From contig NZ_AUBC01000001.1 in assembly GCF_000429045.1 (NCBI RefSeq), forward strand, positions 386,928 through 450,927: a stretch of 64,000 bases of DNA, written 5' to 3'. The notes below the pieces were generated by a model. That model searched no databases and was not told the DNA's origin. It saw only the letters and a list, made by a program, of their open reading frames with translations. Shown here one piece after another: positions 53,168 to 63,368 of this stretch (position 1 is its first letter; every line of letters begins with the position of its first letter). Made by a program: the position numbers and the translations under genes. The stretch comes from Salinarimonas rosea DSM 21201. GTDB lineage: Bacteria > Pseudomonadota > Alphaproteobacteria > Rhizobiales > Beijerinckiaceae.

Positions 53168-54192
53168 TGCTGCGCGAGACCCGGGAGGCGGCGGGCGTCG
53201 TCGCCGGCGCCCTCGCGGCCGAGCGCGAGACGCTGGCCCGCCTCGGCCGGCGCATCGCCGCGCGCCCGCCGCCGGTGATCACGACGGCGGCGCGGGGCTC
53301 CTCCGACAACGCGGCCGGCGTCTTCGAGTACCTGTGCGAGATCAGGCTCGGCATTCCCGTCGCCTCGATCGGCCCCTCGGTGGCGTCGGCCTACGGCGCG
53401 CGGCTGCGGCTCGAGGGGGCGCTGCACGTCTCGGTCTCGCAATCGGGCGCGAGCCCGGACATCCTCGCGCTCCAGGAGGCCGCGCGCGCCGGCGGGGCGC
53501 TGACGGTGGCGCTCGTCAACGAGACGTCCGCGCCGCTCGCCGCGGCCGCCGACGTGGTGATCCCGCTCCATGCCGGCCCGGAGCGCAGCGTCGCCGCCAC
53601 CAAGACCTGCCTCGCCTCGGCCGCGCTCCTCGTCGCGCTCGTGGCCGAGGCCGCGGACGACGCCGCCCTGCGCGGGGGCCTGGACGCCTTGCCCGACGCC
53701 CTCGCCGCGGCGGCGCGAGGCGACGCCGGGGACGGCGACGCGTCCGCGCTCGTCGAGACGCTCGCCGATGCGCGTTCGCTCTTCGTCGTCGGGCGCGGGC
53801 CGGGCTTCGCGGCGGCGCGGGAGGCGGCGCTCAAGGCCAAGGAGACCGCGGCGCTCCACGCGGAGGCGCTGTCGCTCGCCGAGATCCAGCACGGCCCCCG
53901 GCAGCTGGTCGGCGAGGGCTTCCCCGTCCTCGCCTTCGTTCCGGACGACGCCGCCTGCGAGACCAGCCTTCGCACCCTCGCGGGTCTCGCCGAGCAGGGC
54001 GGACGTCCCTTCGTCATCGGCACGGCGAACTCCCCCTGGCCCGGGCTCCGCACCGCGACGACCGGCGCGCCGCTCCTCGATCCGCTCGTCGGGCTCGCCG
54101 CGTTCTACCGCGTGATCGAGGCGGTCGCGCGCCGGCGCGGGCACGATCCGGACGCGCCGGCGCACCTGAGCAAGGTGACGCGCACCCGCTGA
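53155..54192 (+). CDS. GlmS/AgaS-like SIS-domain protein
   Basis: Two SIS domains, 345 aa, without the GlmS glutaminase part. First domain: TTAARGSSDNAAGVFEY and the Ser motif VSVSQSGASPDILALQEA near 95-110; second: LFVVGRGPGFAAAREAALK, then EALSLAEIQHGPRQLVGEG, the GlmS-type sugar-phosphate site. Such proteins act as glucosamine-6-phosphate deaminase (NagB-II), AgaS or fructosamine deglycase (FrlB). With a PfkB kinase in the divergent operon, the last two readings are both possible. Confidence 0.87.
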   Translation: MESLMLRETREAAGVVAGALAAERETLARLGRRIAARPPPVITTAARGSSDNAAGVFEYLCEIRLGIPVASIGPSVASAYGARLRLEGALHVSVSQSGASPDILALQEAARAGGALTVALVNETSAPLAAAADVVIPLHAGPERSVAATKTCLASAALLVALVAEAADDAALRGGLDALPDALAAAARGDAGDGDASALVETLADARSLFVVGRGPGFAAAREAALKAKETAALHAEALSLAEIQHGPRQLVGEGFPVLAFVPDDAACETSLRTLAGLAEQGGRPFVIGTANSPWPGLRTATTGAPLLDPLVGLAAFYRVIEAVARRRGHDPDAPAHLSKVTRTR

Positions 54193-54320
54193 GCGCACGC
54201 CCGTCGGTCCCGGGCCGAGGGTCGTCTCGTGCGCGAAGGCGCCGCCGCGCGCTTCGCGTCGGTGCGGGACGACGATCCCCCGGCGAGGAACAACCTCGGC
54301 CGGCAGGGAAACGGCACCGA

Positions 54321-54333
54321 TTGAAAATTTCAA
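54321..54333. promoter_or_regulatory. perfect 13-base palindrome before the PAS gene
   Basis: TTGAAA-A-TTTCAA, in a locally AT-rich patch 67 bases before the PAS gene start. Position and symmetry suggest an operator; the protein that binds it is unknown. Confidence 0.4.
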
Positions 54334-54400
54334 AAGGAATGTTGCCGCATCGTGCGCCGATCGGGCATAGATACGGCCCATCCAACGACCACCGCTCGCG

Positions 54401-54865
54401 ATGCTCGCCGAAGACCTCGTTGCCATCCTGTCCCAGAAGCTCTCGACGGCGGTGCTGGTCACCGGCCCGGATCTGGCTTCTCCCGGCCCGACCATCCGCT
54501 ACGTCAACCGCGCCTTTCTCTCGCTGACGGGCTACACGGCGGACGACATCGTCGGCCGCGATCCGCGTATCCTGCAGGGACCCGGCACGAGCCGTGTCGC
54601 GCTGGCCGCCTTCTCCCGCGCCCTGCGCGAGGAGGGCAGCTACCACGGGGTCCTGACGAACTACCGGCGCGGCGGCGAGCCCTACCTGTGCGAGATCGAC
54701 GTCCGGCCGCTGCGCGACGAGAACGGGGCGGTTCTCGCCTTCGTCGCCTTCGAGCGCGAGGTCGTCCGCCGGCGCGGGCGCCCGCGCGCGGGCAGCCTCG
54801 GCCGCTACGCCCCCGCCGACGAGAGTACCGAGGGCGAGCTCCCGGGCGTGTTCGTTCGCGGCTAG
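54401..54865 (+). CDS. short PAS-domain protein, LOV-like but without the photoactive cysteine
   Basis: Stand-alone PAS protein, 154 aa. The PAS_9/LOV-type fold covers about 8-125: YVNRAFLSLTGYTADDIVGR, DPRILQGPGTSR and YRRGGEPYLCEIDVRPLRDENGA. The LOV motif GxNCRFLQ is replaced by GRDPRILQ, so no flavin-cysteinyl bond can form. A basic tail (RRRGRPRAGSLGR) follows, and no output domain is fused. It may sense a ligand or redox state through another protein. Confidence 0.8.
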   Translation: MLAEDLVAILSQKLSTAVLVTGPDLASPGPTIRYVNRAFLSLTGYTADDIVGRDPRILQGPGTSRVALAAFSRALREEGSYHGVLTNYRRGGEPYLCEIDVRPLRDENGAVLAFVAFEREVVRRRGRPRAGSLGRYAPADESTEGELPGVFVRG

Positions 54866-55092
54866 GGTGCCCCCGCCCGACGCGTTCGCGCAGCGCTGCG
54901 GCTCGTGACGGCCCGCGTGCTCCCGCTCTCTCGCTCTCCCGCCTGCGCCGTCTCGCGACGCACGCCGTCTGCACCCCGAAGCGGGCCTCGCGCGTTGAGG
55001 TGCGAGATCGACGCACGCGATCGGCTCGCGGGGCTGGTGCGCGGCGGGCGTCCGGCGTATCTGTCGGCGCACAGGCAACCAGGGAGACGGCA

Positions 55093-56403
55093 ATGGCTTT
55101 CAAGCACGCGATCGACCTCGCGCTCGGCCGGCGCATCGGCGGGGCCGGCGTGCCGGAGACGGCGATCGAGGCCGGCACCACGCTGGCGACGACCGGGATG
55201 AGGCGCCTGCGCGAGGAGGCCGCCTCGGGCGCGCTGCCGCTGCTCGGGATCCCCGGCGAGACCGGCGACCTCGAGGAGATCCGCGCCGCCGCCGCCCGCA
55301 TCCGCGAGGGGGCGAGCGACGTCGTCTTCCTCGGCACCGGCGGCTCGTCGCTCGGTGCGCAGACGCTGGCGCAGCTGAAGGACTACGCCGTGCCGGGCGT
55401 CGGCCGCCTCGCCGAGGGCCCCCGAATCCATTTCATGGACAACCTCGACCCGGTCACCTTCGCGCGCCTGCTCGAGGCGCTGCCGCTGGAGACGACGCGT
55501 TTCGTCGCGATCTCGAAGTCCGGCGGCACCGGCGAGACGCTGATGCAGACGATGGCCGTGCTGGCCGCGCTCGACGCCGCCGGCCTCGACGCGGGCGAGC
55601 GCTTCACCGGGATCTCCGAGCCGCGCCCCGCGGGCGGCGCGAACGCGCTGCGCGACCTGCTCGAGCCCACCGGCGCACCGATCCTCGCCCACCACACCGG
55701 CATCGGCGGGCGCTACTCGGTGCTCACCAATGTCGGCCTGCTCCCCGCCGCGGTGATGGGCCTCGACATCGCCGCGATCCGCGCCGGCGCCGCCGACGCG
55801 CTCGCCCCCGTCCTCGACGAGGCGGGCGGGGCCGACAGCCCGATCGGCCAGGGCGCGGCCTTCGCCATCGCCTTCGCGCTGGAGGCCAAGCCGATCTCCG
55901 TCGTGATGGCCTATGCCGACCGGCTCGAGCGCTTCACCCGCTGGTGGGTGCAGCTCTGGGCCGAGAGCCTCGGCAAGGACGGCAAGGGCTCGCAGCCGGT
56001 GGCCGCGATCGGCCCGGTCGACCAGCACAGCCAGCTCCAGCTCTATCTCGGCGGGCCCAACGACAAGGTCTTCACCGTGATCACCACGGGCACGGCCGGG
56101 CTCGGTCCGCGGATCGACGCCGGTCTCGCCGAGCGCGGCGGCCAGCCGGGCTTCGCCGGAAAGACGATCGGCGACCTCGTGGCCGCGCAGGGACGCGCGA
56201 CGGCCGACACGCTCGCCGCCAATCACCGGCCGGTGCGCACGATCCACGTCGACCCGCTCGACGAGCGGACGATGGGCCGGCTCCTCATGCACTTCATGCT
56301 GGAGACGATCCTCACCGGCTACGCGCTCGGCGTCGACCCGTTCGACCAGCCGGCGGTGGAGGAGGGCAAGGTCCTCGCCAAGCGCTACCTCGCCGAGGGC
56401 TGA
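55093..56403 (+). CDS. pgi: glucose-6-phosphate isomerase
   Basis: Interconverts glucose-6-P and fructose-6-P, 436 aa, shorter than the 550-residue enterobacterial form but normal for the alphaproteobacterial type. SIS-fold motifs: GTGGSSLGAQTLAQLKDY near 77-94, ISKSGGTGETLMQT near 140, and VDQHSQLQLYLGGPNDK near 315 with a catalytic His. The C-terminal signature region FDQPAVEEGKVLAKRYL carries the conserved active-site Gln and Lys. ATG 55093 follows AGGGAGACGGCA. Confidence 0.94.
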   Translation: MAFKHAIDLALGRRIGGAGVPETAIEAGTTLATTGMRRLREEAASGALPLLGIPGETGDLEEIRAAAARIREGASDVVFLGTGGSSLGAQTLAQLKDYAVPGVGRLAEGPRIHFMDNLDPVTFARLLEALPLETTRFVAISKSGGTGETLMQTMAVLAALDAAGLDAGERFTGISEPRPAGGANALRDLLEPTGAPILAHHTGIGGRYSVLTNVGLLPAAVMGLDIAAIRAGAADALAPVLDEAGGADSPIGQGAAFAIAFALEAKPISVVMAYADRLERFTRWWVQLWAESLGKDGKGSQPVAAIGPVDQHSQLQLYLGGPNDKVFTVITTGTAGLGPRIDAGLAERGGQPGFAGKTIGDLVAAQGRATADTLAANHRPVRTIHVDPLDERTMGRLLMHFMLETILTGYALGVDPFDQPAVEEGKVLAKRYLAEG

Positions 56404-56541
56404 TCGGGGCGGCGGCGCGCGCCGTCCCCCGCTTTCGCGCGGCGGAGCGTCGACACGAACGCCCATCGCGGGTGAAATGGCCCGATCCGCCGCGTGCGCG
56501 ACGGATCGCCGCCGCACCAGCCGCCTCGGCAGAAGGCCTGC

Positions 56542-57162
56542 ATGAAGAGCCCCCCGCGCCGCCCCGTCCTGGTCTCCTCGGCGGCGCTCGTCCTCGCCAA
56601 CCTCGTGCCGCTGGCGGGCGTGCTCGCGGGCGGGTGGCGGGTGTTCGACGTGCTCCTGCTGTTCTGGGCGGAGAACGTGGTCATCGGCATCCTCAACCTC
56701 GCCCGCATGGCGATGGTGGCGCTGCGGGGGGAGCGCGGCGGGCTCGCCATGGCGGGGTTCTTCGCCGTCCATTACGGCATCTTCACCGTGGTGCACGGCG
56801 TGTTCGTCGTGACCCTGTTCGGGCCGCCGGGCGCCTCGCCGATCGCGGGGTTCGCCCTTCTGCTCGCGCCGGGTCTCGCGCTGCCGCTCGCCGCGCTCGC
56901 GGCGAGCCACGGGCTCTCGTTCGTCGTCAACTTCGTCGTCGGCGGCGAGATGGATCGCACGACGCTCGGTGCCCTGATGGCCGCGCCCTACGGGCGGGTC
57001 GTGGTCCTGCACGTGACGATCATCTTCGGCGGCTTCGCGGTCGAGGCCTCCGGCGCGCCGATCGTCGCGCTCGCGCTCCTCGTCGGCCTCAAGATCCTGG
57101 TCGATCTCGCGGCGCACGTCGCCGAGCACCGCGGGCCGCGGGCCGCGGCGGCACGGCCCTGA
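56542..57162 (+). CDS. DUF6498-type membrane protein
   Basis: Integral membrane protein of 206 aa, not functionally known. About five hydrophobic helices: 9-28, 33-55 with the family-like LLFWAENVVIGILNLARM, 72-92, 95-120 and 160-190. A GTG 48 bases upstream also opens the frame, but ATG 56542 has AAGG five bases before it. It stands alone after pgi. Confidence 0.7.
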   Translation: MKSPPRRPVLVSSAALVLANLVPLAGVLAGGWRVFDVLLLFWAENVVIGILNLARMAMVALRGERGGLAMAGFFAVHYGIFTVVHGVFVVTLFGPPGASPIAGFALLLAPGLALPLAALAASHGLSFVVNFVVGGEMDRTTLGALMAAPYGRVVVLHVTIIFGGFAVEASGAPIVALALLVGLKILVDLAAHVAEHRGPRAAAARP

Positions 57163-57377
57163 CGCGGCCGGACGCGGTCCGGCTCGCGGCATCGCACGAG
57201 CGGAATTGCACGGGACCGGCGCGGGGAACTCGTTGCACAAAAGGCACGTTTGCCCGCGATCGGCACGCGCGCCGGCCCGGCCTATCGGTCGCCACAATCG
57301 CGCCGCAGGCTGGAACGGTTCGCACGCCAGACGTCGACCCGCGGCCGACACCGCGCCGCCCAAGCAACGGACCGATC

Positions 57378-57563
57378 ATGCCCGACCAAGCCGAACCCCG
57401 ACCTCGTCCCGCCGCACCCGCGCGGGGCACTGCTTTCAAGCCGATCGCGCTGCCCGCGCTCAAGGGAGTCCTGCTGACCAAGCAGGCCTGCGAGACCAAG
57501 GCTGCGGCCAAGCCGGTGCGTCCGGACGACCTCGATCGCTTCGGTCGCGCCTTCACGGCCTGA
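57378..57563 (+). CDS. possible small protein, 61 aa
   Basis: Not recognised and only weakly supported. MPDQAEPRPRPAAPARGTAF is followed by KPIALPALKGVLLTKQACET and PDDLDRFGRAFTA. The mix of Lys, Leu and Thr in the middle is unlike the surrounding GC-driven frames, which is why it is listed. No strong ribosome site precedes ATG 57378. Confidence 0.35.
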   Translation: MPDQAEPRPRPAAPARGTAFKPIALPALKGVLLTKQACETKAAAKPVRPDDLDRFGRAFTA

Positions 57564-57608
57564 GGGATCGCCCGCGACAGGGATCGCCGACGGCTCGGTG
57601 GGGTCGTT

Positions 57609-57631
57609 CCCGGCCGGTTTCCCCGGCCGGG
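57609..57631. terminator. nine-pair GC hairpin before the deacetylase gene
   Basis: CCCGGCCGG, loop TTTCC, CCGGCCGGG. No T-tract follows; it could close the transcript of the small open frame upstream. Confidence 0.35.
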
Positions 57632-57732
57632 CATGCGGAATAACCCGCGGGGGATGGACAGCCCCTGGAGCGGCTGCGACGATGCCGGCGACAAGAGCCG
57701 AACAGGCCGTTCGCCCGAGGACATCGCCGCTC

Positions 57733-58665
57733 ATGCCGACCCTCTACCTGTGCCATCCCGCCGCCCTCGACCACGAGACGCCGCTCGGGCATCCCGAGCG
57801 GCCGGACCGTATCCGCGTGGTCGAGCGCGCGCTCGAGGACGAGCGCTTCATGACCCTCGTGCGCGAGCAGGCGCCCTGCGCCGAGCACGAGACGATCGCC
57901 CTCGTCCACCCCCGCCGCTACGTGGACGCGCTCGTGCAGGCCTCGCCGCGCGAGGGCCTCGTCGCCATCGATTCCGACACCGTGCTGTCGCCGGGCACGC
58001 TGGAGGCCGCGCTGCGCAGCGCCGGCGCCGCGGTGCAGGCCGTCGACGAGGTGATGGCCGGCACGGTCACCAACGCCTTCGCCGCCATGCGCCCGCCGGG
58101 CCACCACGCCGAGCGCGCCCAGGCGATGGGCTTCTGCTTCTTCAACAACGCCGCCATCGCCGCCCGCCGGGCGCAGGCGCAGCACGGTGCCGAACGCGTC
58201 GCGATCATCGATTGGGACGTGCACCACGGCAACGGCACGCAGGACATCTTCTGGGAGGACGGCTCGGTCCTCTACGCCTCGACCCACGAGATGCCGCTCT
58301 ATCCCGGCACCGGCGCCCTCTCCGAGCGGGGCGAGCACGACACGATCGTCAACGCGCCGCTGTCGGCCGGCGACGGCTCGGACGTCTTCCGCGAGGCGCT
58401 CGAGACCCGCGTCCTGCCGCGCATCGACGCCTTCCGGCCCGACCTGATCGTGATCTCGGCGGGCTTCGACGCCCATTGGCGCGACCCGCTCGGCAACGTC
58501 ATGCTCACCGAGGCGGACTTCCAGTGGGCGACGCTGAAGCTCATGGACATCGCCGAGCGCCACGCCAAGGGGCGCGTCGTCTCGCTGCTCGAGGGCGGCT
58601 ACGACCTCGAGGGCCTCGCGCGCTCGGTGGCCGCGCACGTGCAGGCGCTGATGGGCCAGGCGTGA
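57733..58665 (+). CDS. histone-deacetylase-family amidohydrolase
   Basis: Arginase-fold zinc amidohydrolase, 310 aa, class II HDAC-like (acetoin-utilisation or polyamine deacetylase type). Zinc and active-site motifs: HPERPDRIRVVERAL near 20, AMRPPGHHAERAQAMGFCFF (paired His), IIDWDVHHGNGTQDIFW (Asp, His ligands) and ISAGFDAHWRDPLG (Asp ligand). In bacteria these act on small acylated amines or acyl-lysine; the substrate is unknown. ATG 57733 starts right before the family fold; ATG 57682 is an alternative. Confidence 0.92.
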   Translation: MPTLYLCHPAALDHETPLGHPERPDRIRVVERALEDERFMTLVREQAPCAEHETIALVHPRRYVDALVQASPREGLVAIDSDTVLSPGTLEAALRSAGAAVQAVDEVMAGTVTNAFAAMRPPGHHAERAQAMGFCFFNNAAIAARRAQAQHGAERVAIIDWDVHHGNGTQDIFWEDGSVLYASTHEMPLYPGTGALSERGEHDTIVNAPLSAGDGSDVFREALETRVLPRIDAFRPDLIVISAGFDAHWRDPLGNVMLTEADFQWATLKLMDIAERHAKGRVVSLLEGGYDLEGLARSVAAHVQALMGQA

Positions 58666-58785
58666 GAGGGGCGTGAGGCCCGCCCGGGGAGCCCCCACGG
58701 AAGCCCCCTCGGAACCCCGCCCGTGACCCGCCGTTCCTCTCCGCCCGTTCCGGCGGGCCCCGGCCCCAGGCGAGAGGAGACCGAC

Positions 58786-59178
58786 ATGGCAGGCACGAGC
58801 GTCACAGGCCCCCGCGGCGACGTCCCCAAGAACGAGACCGAGCGCCTGATCGCCTCCGACAAGGTGGAAGGCACGGCGGTCTACAACAAGGCCGGCGAGC
58901 ACCTCGGCTCGGTCTTCAACTTCATGGTCGACAAGTACACCGGCAAGGTCGCCTATGCGGTGATGTCCTTCGGCGGCTTCCTCGGCATCGGCGAGCGCTA
59001 CCACCCGCTGCCCTGGGACAAGCTCGACTACGATGCCCGCCTGGGCGGCTACGTCGTCGATCTCAACGCCAAGGAGCTCGAGGCCGCCCCCAGCTACGGC
59101 CGCGACGAGACGCCGTGGGCCGACCCGGAATACGGCCGCAACGTGTATGGGTATTACGGCGTGCCGTACTGGTTCTGA
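58786..59178 (+). CDS. PRC-barrel domain protein
   Basis: Single PRC-barrel protein, 130 aa. The barrel runs about 20-95: RLIASDKVEGTAVYNKAGEH, GSVFNFMVDKYTGKVAYAVM and GGFLGIGERYHPLPWDKL. The tail is rich in Tyr and Gly (YGRNVYGYYGVPYWF). Such small proteins are common in Hyphomicrobiales and may be stress-related, but no partner is visible here. AGGAG six bases before ATG fixes the start. Confidence 0.88.
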   Translation: MAGTSVTGPRGDVPKNETERLIASDKVEGTAVYNKAGEHLGSVFNFMVDKYTGKVAYAVMSFGGFLGIGERYHPLPWDKLDYDARLGGYVVDLNAKELEAAPSYGRDETPWADPEYGRNVYGYYGVPYWF

Positions 59179-59202
59179 GCGACGCGGTCCGAACGCACAT
59201 CG

Positions 59203-59412
59203 TCATGCCGCATCGGGGTCCAACGCCCTCAGGACGCCGTCCGGATCGGTTTCGACGACCTTGAGATACGCGAGGAGCGCGCTGTCGGGTCGGTAGCGCC
59301 CCTGCTCGAGACCGCGCAGCCGCGCCAAGCCGATGCGGAAGCGCTCGGCAAAGGCGGGTTGGCTCAGACCGGTTCGCGCTCGCGCCGAGCGTGCTGCGCG
59401 CGATGCGGCCAT
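59203..59412 (-). CDS. short XRE-type HTH protein, antitoxin-like, 69 aa
   Basis: Small helix-turn-helix protein: ARTGLSQPAFAERFRIGLAR forms helices 2 and 3, and EQGRYRPDSALLAYLKVVETDP the fourth and fifth, as in the C-terminal domain of HigA/RelB-type antitoxins. A TGA lies in frame 39 bases upstream, so it is not simply the end of a longer frame. No toxin gene precedes it on this strand within 150 bases. It may be the remnant of a toxin-antitoxin pair or a free-standing regulator. Confidence 0.7.
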   Translation of the reverse strand: MAASRAARSARARTGLSQPAFAERFRIGLARLRGLEQGRYRPDSALLAYLKVVETDPDGVLRALDPDAA

Positions 59413-59547
59413 CCGCTCCAGCAGGATGATGCGCGTATGTAGCTCTCATCGTCGACACTCGACCAATGAGCGTCTGCCGCCCGCATTGCCCCCGGCCGCC
59501 GTCCTCCCTAATCTCCGCCGAAACGACAGCGCCCCGGGAGGCCGCCC

Positions 59548-60701
<1,154 letters not shown>

Positions 60702-60705
<4 letters not shown>

Positions 60706-61127
60706 GCCCGATCTTCAGCCACGTCATGGTGGGCGCCAACGACCTCCCCCGCCAGATCGCCTTCTACGACGCCGTGCTCGCGCCGCTCGGGCTCGCGCGC
60801 TGGCACACCAATCTCGAGGGCTCGGACACCGACCGTGCCGGCGCCGGCTGGACGCGCCCGGGTGAGCGCTGGCCGCAATTCTGGGTGCAGGTGCCGTTCG
60901 ACCTGAAGCCGGCGAGTGTCGGCAACGGCGTGCAGGTCTCCTTCATGGCGCCGGACCGCGCGGCGGTGGACGCCGCCTACGCCGCCGCCCTGGCGGCGGG
61001 CGGCGCCGACGAGGGCGCACCCGGCGAGCGGCCGCACTACGCCGCGGGCTACTACGGCGCCTATTGCCGCGACCCCGAGGGCAACAAGATCCACTTCGTG
61101 CACAGCCCGAATTTCGACGAGGCGTGA
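60702..61127 (+). CDS. VOC-family (glyoxalase fold) protein
   Basis: Vicinal-oxygen-chelate fold, 141 aa: [20 protein letters not shown] at the start and [20 protein letters not shown] at the end, each giving one of the paired metal-site strands (H7 and the late Glu/His). Translationally coupled to the acyl-CoA dehydrogenase, so an epimerase or lyase step on a related acyl compound is possible; the reaction is not known. Confidence 0.83.
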
Positions 61128-61130
61128 GCC

Positions 61131-61937
61131 TCAGAGCCGGCATTCCTGCGGCTCGACGAGCTCGAGGGCCGAGAGCTCGCCCTTCAGCGTGAAGCCGTCG
61201 AACTCGAGGCTCAGGTCGCTCGAGACGCCGTTGGCGAACAGCGTGAAGCCGACGATGTAGTCCGGCGTGCGCTCGCCGGGTCCGGGCTCGAAATAGGAGA
61301 GCCGCACCGGCCAGCGGTCGAGGCCGGCGAGCGCGTCCGTCGGCTCCTGCCCTTCGGCGTCCGAGTCGGGCGCGGGCAGCGCCGGTCCGATCACCGCGAG
61401 CGTATCGTAGAGGGTGCGCCCGTCCCCCGTCCCGTCGAAGACCCGGGCGGCGAAGAGCGACGCGCCGCTTCCGGCCTCGCCGATCAGCCGCGCGATGTGC
61501 TGGGTCGGGAAGAGCGGCGTGCCGGGGACGACGAGCGTCTCGGCGTCGGGCGCCTCGATGACGACGCGTGTGTCGCCCTGGACGCGCGTCGCCGTGCCGT
61601 CCACCGCCTCGATCGGCTGGCCGTCGGCCCGCGATTCCGAGCGGAAGCGCAGGAGCGTACCGTCCGCCTCCTCGAAGGTGGCGCTGTTCGAGTCGAGCGT
61701 GCGGGTGCCGCCGTCGCCGAGGTCGAGCGCGGTGACCTGGCGCACGCGGGTCGTCCAGCCCTCGCAGGGCGAGCCGAAGAACTCGATGGCGATGCGCCCC
61801 CGCGCGGCCTCGACGCCGTCGGCGCCGGGCGCGAGCGTGAGGTCGTAGACCGCGCGATGCTGCGCCAGCGGAACGCCGGCCGCCGCCGCGGCGGGCAGCG
61901 CGAGGCACAGAAACAGGACGCAACCGACACTTCGCAT
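61131..61937 (-). CDS. EipB-like cell-envelope integrity protein (DUF1849)
   Basis: Secreted envelope protein, 268 aa, of the family founded by Brucella EipB, a periplasmic beta-spiral protein needed for envelope integrity. Signal peptide 1-20 (CVLFLCLALPAAAAAG), then VPLAQHRAVYDLTLAPG, EFFGSPCEGWTTRVRQ and a C-terminal LVEPQECRL. The two cysteines in SPCEG and ECRL match the conserved disulfide pair of EipB. It converges on the VOC gene with three bases between stops and diverges from the RidA gene. Confidence 0.85.
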   Translation of the reverse strand: MRSVGCVLFLCLALPAAAAAGVPLAQHRAVYDLTLAPGADGVEAARGRIAIEFFGSPCEGWTTRVRQVTALDLGDGGTRTLDSNSATFEEADGTLLRFRSESRADGQPIEAVDGTATRVQGDTRVVIEAPDAETLVVPGTPLFPTQHIARLIGEAGSGASLFAARVFDGTGDGRTLYDTLAVIGPALPAPDSDAEGQEPTDALAGLDRWPVRLSYFEPGPGERTPDYIVGFTLFANGVSSDLSLEFDGFTLKGELSALELVEPQECRL

Positions 61938-62112
61938 GCCCAGACCTCTCGCGGAGCCCCGCTTCCCGTCGTTCTCCCTGTGTAGAAGCCGCGGGCGCCC
62001 CGCGCAATGCGCCCCCGTCCTCTCGCGCGCCCTTGCGCGCGCCCGCGCGATCGTGACACATCGGGACCGACATGAGCGCGCGAGGCCGCGCGCGAGAGCC
62101 GAGGAGAGCCGC

Positions 62113-62592
62113 ATGAGCCGGATCGAGGACCGCCTCGCCGAGAAGGGGCTGTCGCTGCCGCAGGCGGCGGCGCCGGTCGCCAACTACGTTCCCGCCGTCC
62201 GTACCGGGAACCTCGTCGTCGTCTCCGGGCAGATCTGCGTCGGTCCCGACGGCAAGATCGCGCCCGAGCACCTGGGCAAGCTCGGCGGCGAGGTCTCGCT
62301 CGAGGCGGGGCAGGCGGCCGCGCGGCTGTGCGCGCTCAACCTGCTGGCCCAGCTCAAGGCGGCGGTGGGCGATCTCGACGAGGTCGTGCGCTGCGTCCGC
62401 CTGGGGGGCTTCATCAACGCGAGACCCGACTTCGCCGCCATCGCCCAGGTGATGAACGGCGCCTCCGACATGATGGTCGAGGCCATGGGCGAGGCCGGTC
62501 GCCACGCCCGCTCCACGATCGGCGTCGCCGAGCTGCCGCTGGACGCGGCCGTCGAGGTGGAGGGCATGTTCGAGGTCCGGTCGCACGCATGA
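62113..62592 (+). CDS. RidA/YjgF-family protein
   Basis: Imine/enamine deaminase-like protein of 159 aa, the longer type (YjgF with 150+ residues). SRIEDRLAEKGLSLPQAAAP, LVVVSGQICVGPDGKIAPEH, then VRLGGFINARPDFAAIAQVM and the last strand STIGVAELPLDAAVEVEGMF. The usual catalytic Arg of RidA (IGRFDN...R) is not clearly present in this subgroup, so its activity is uncertain. ATG 62113 follows GAGGAGAGCCGC; it overlaps the next gene by four bases. Confidence 0.88.
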   Translation: MSRIEDRLAEKGLSLPQAAAPVANYVPAVRTGNLVVVSGQICVGPDGKIAPEHLGKLGGEVSLEAGQAAARLCALNLLAQLKAAVGDLDEVVRCVRLGGFINARPDFAAIAQVMNGASDMMVEAMGEAGRHARSTIGVAELPLDAAVEVEGMFEVRSHA

Positions 62593-63368
62593 GCCCCGCC
62601 CGCGCCTCCGCCCCCGTGGAGGCCGCGCCGGGCTGGCTCGTCGCGCGCCCCATCGCCCATCGCGGCCTGCACGACCGCGCCGCGGGCGTGATCGAGAACT
62701 CGCGCGCCGCCGCCCGCGCGGCCGTGGCCGGCGGCTACGCCATCGAGCTCGACGTGCAGCTCTCGGCCGACGGCGAGGCGATGGTCTTCCACGACCACGA
62801 CCTCGCCCGCCTCGTCGGCCGCGAGGGGAGCGTGCACGAGACGACCGCGTCGGCGCTCACGGCGATGCCGCTTTCCGGCGCGGCGGACGGCGAGGGGCCG
62901 CCCACGCTCGCCGACTTCCTCACCGTCGTCGCAGGACGCGTCGGGCTCGTGGTCGAGATCAAGAGCCGCTTCGATGCCGACATGCGGCTGACGCATCGCA
63001 CGCTGGACGTGCTGTCGCGCTACGACGGACCCTACGTGGTCGAGAGCTTCGACCCGGACGTGGTGGCCGAGGTGCGCCGCACGGCCCCGCACGTTCCCCG
63101 CGGCATCGTCGCCGAGACGCGCTGGACGCATCCGGACTGGGCCTTCCTGTCGCCCGAGCGCAAGCACGCGCTCGGCAACCTGCTCCACTTCGACGCGACG
63201 CGCCCGCACTTCCTGTCCTGGCAGGTGGCCGATCTCGTCGACGGCCCGCCCTTCCTGCTGCGCCGCCTCGGCATCCCGGTCACCGCCTGGACCGTGCGCG
63301 ACGAGGCGGCCCGGGCGCTCGCCCGCGAGCACGCCGACCAGATCGTGTTCGAGGGCTTCCGGCCCTGA
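62589..63368 (+). CDS. glycerophosphodiester phosphodiesterase (UgpQ-like)
   Basis: Splits glycerophosphodiesters to sn-glycerol-3-phosphate and an alcohol, 259 aa. GDPD motifs: PIAHRGLHD with the catalytic His, ENSRAAARAAVAGGYAIELDVQ with metal-binding Glu and Asp, MVFHDHDLARLVGREG with the second His, and late LVVEIKSRF. No signal peptide, so it is cytosolic. It is coupled to the RidA gene by an ATGA overlap, a pairing seen in several alphaproteobacteria. Confidence 0.92.
   Translation: MSPARASAPVEAAPGWLVARPIAHRGLHDRAAGVIENSRAAARAAVAGGYAIELDVQLSADGEAMVFHDHDLARLVGREGSVHETTASALTAMPLSGAADGEGPPTLADFLTVVAGRVGLVVEIKSRFDADMRLTHRTLDVLSRYDGPYVVESFDPDVVAEVRRTAPHVPRGIVAETRWTHPDWAFLSPERKHALGNLLHFDATRPHFLSWQVADLVDGPPFLLRRLGIPVTAWTVRDEAARALAREHADQIVFEGFRP

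Noticed and set aside
54401-54865. LOV blue-light receptor
   Set aside because: The photoactive cysteine position is not Cys (GRDPRILQ).
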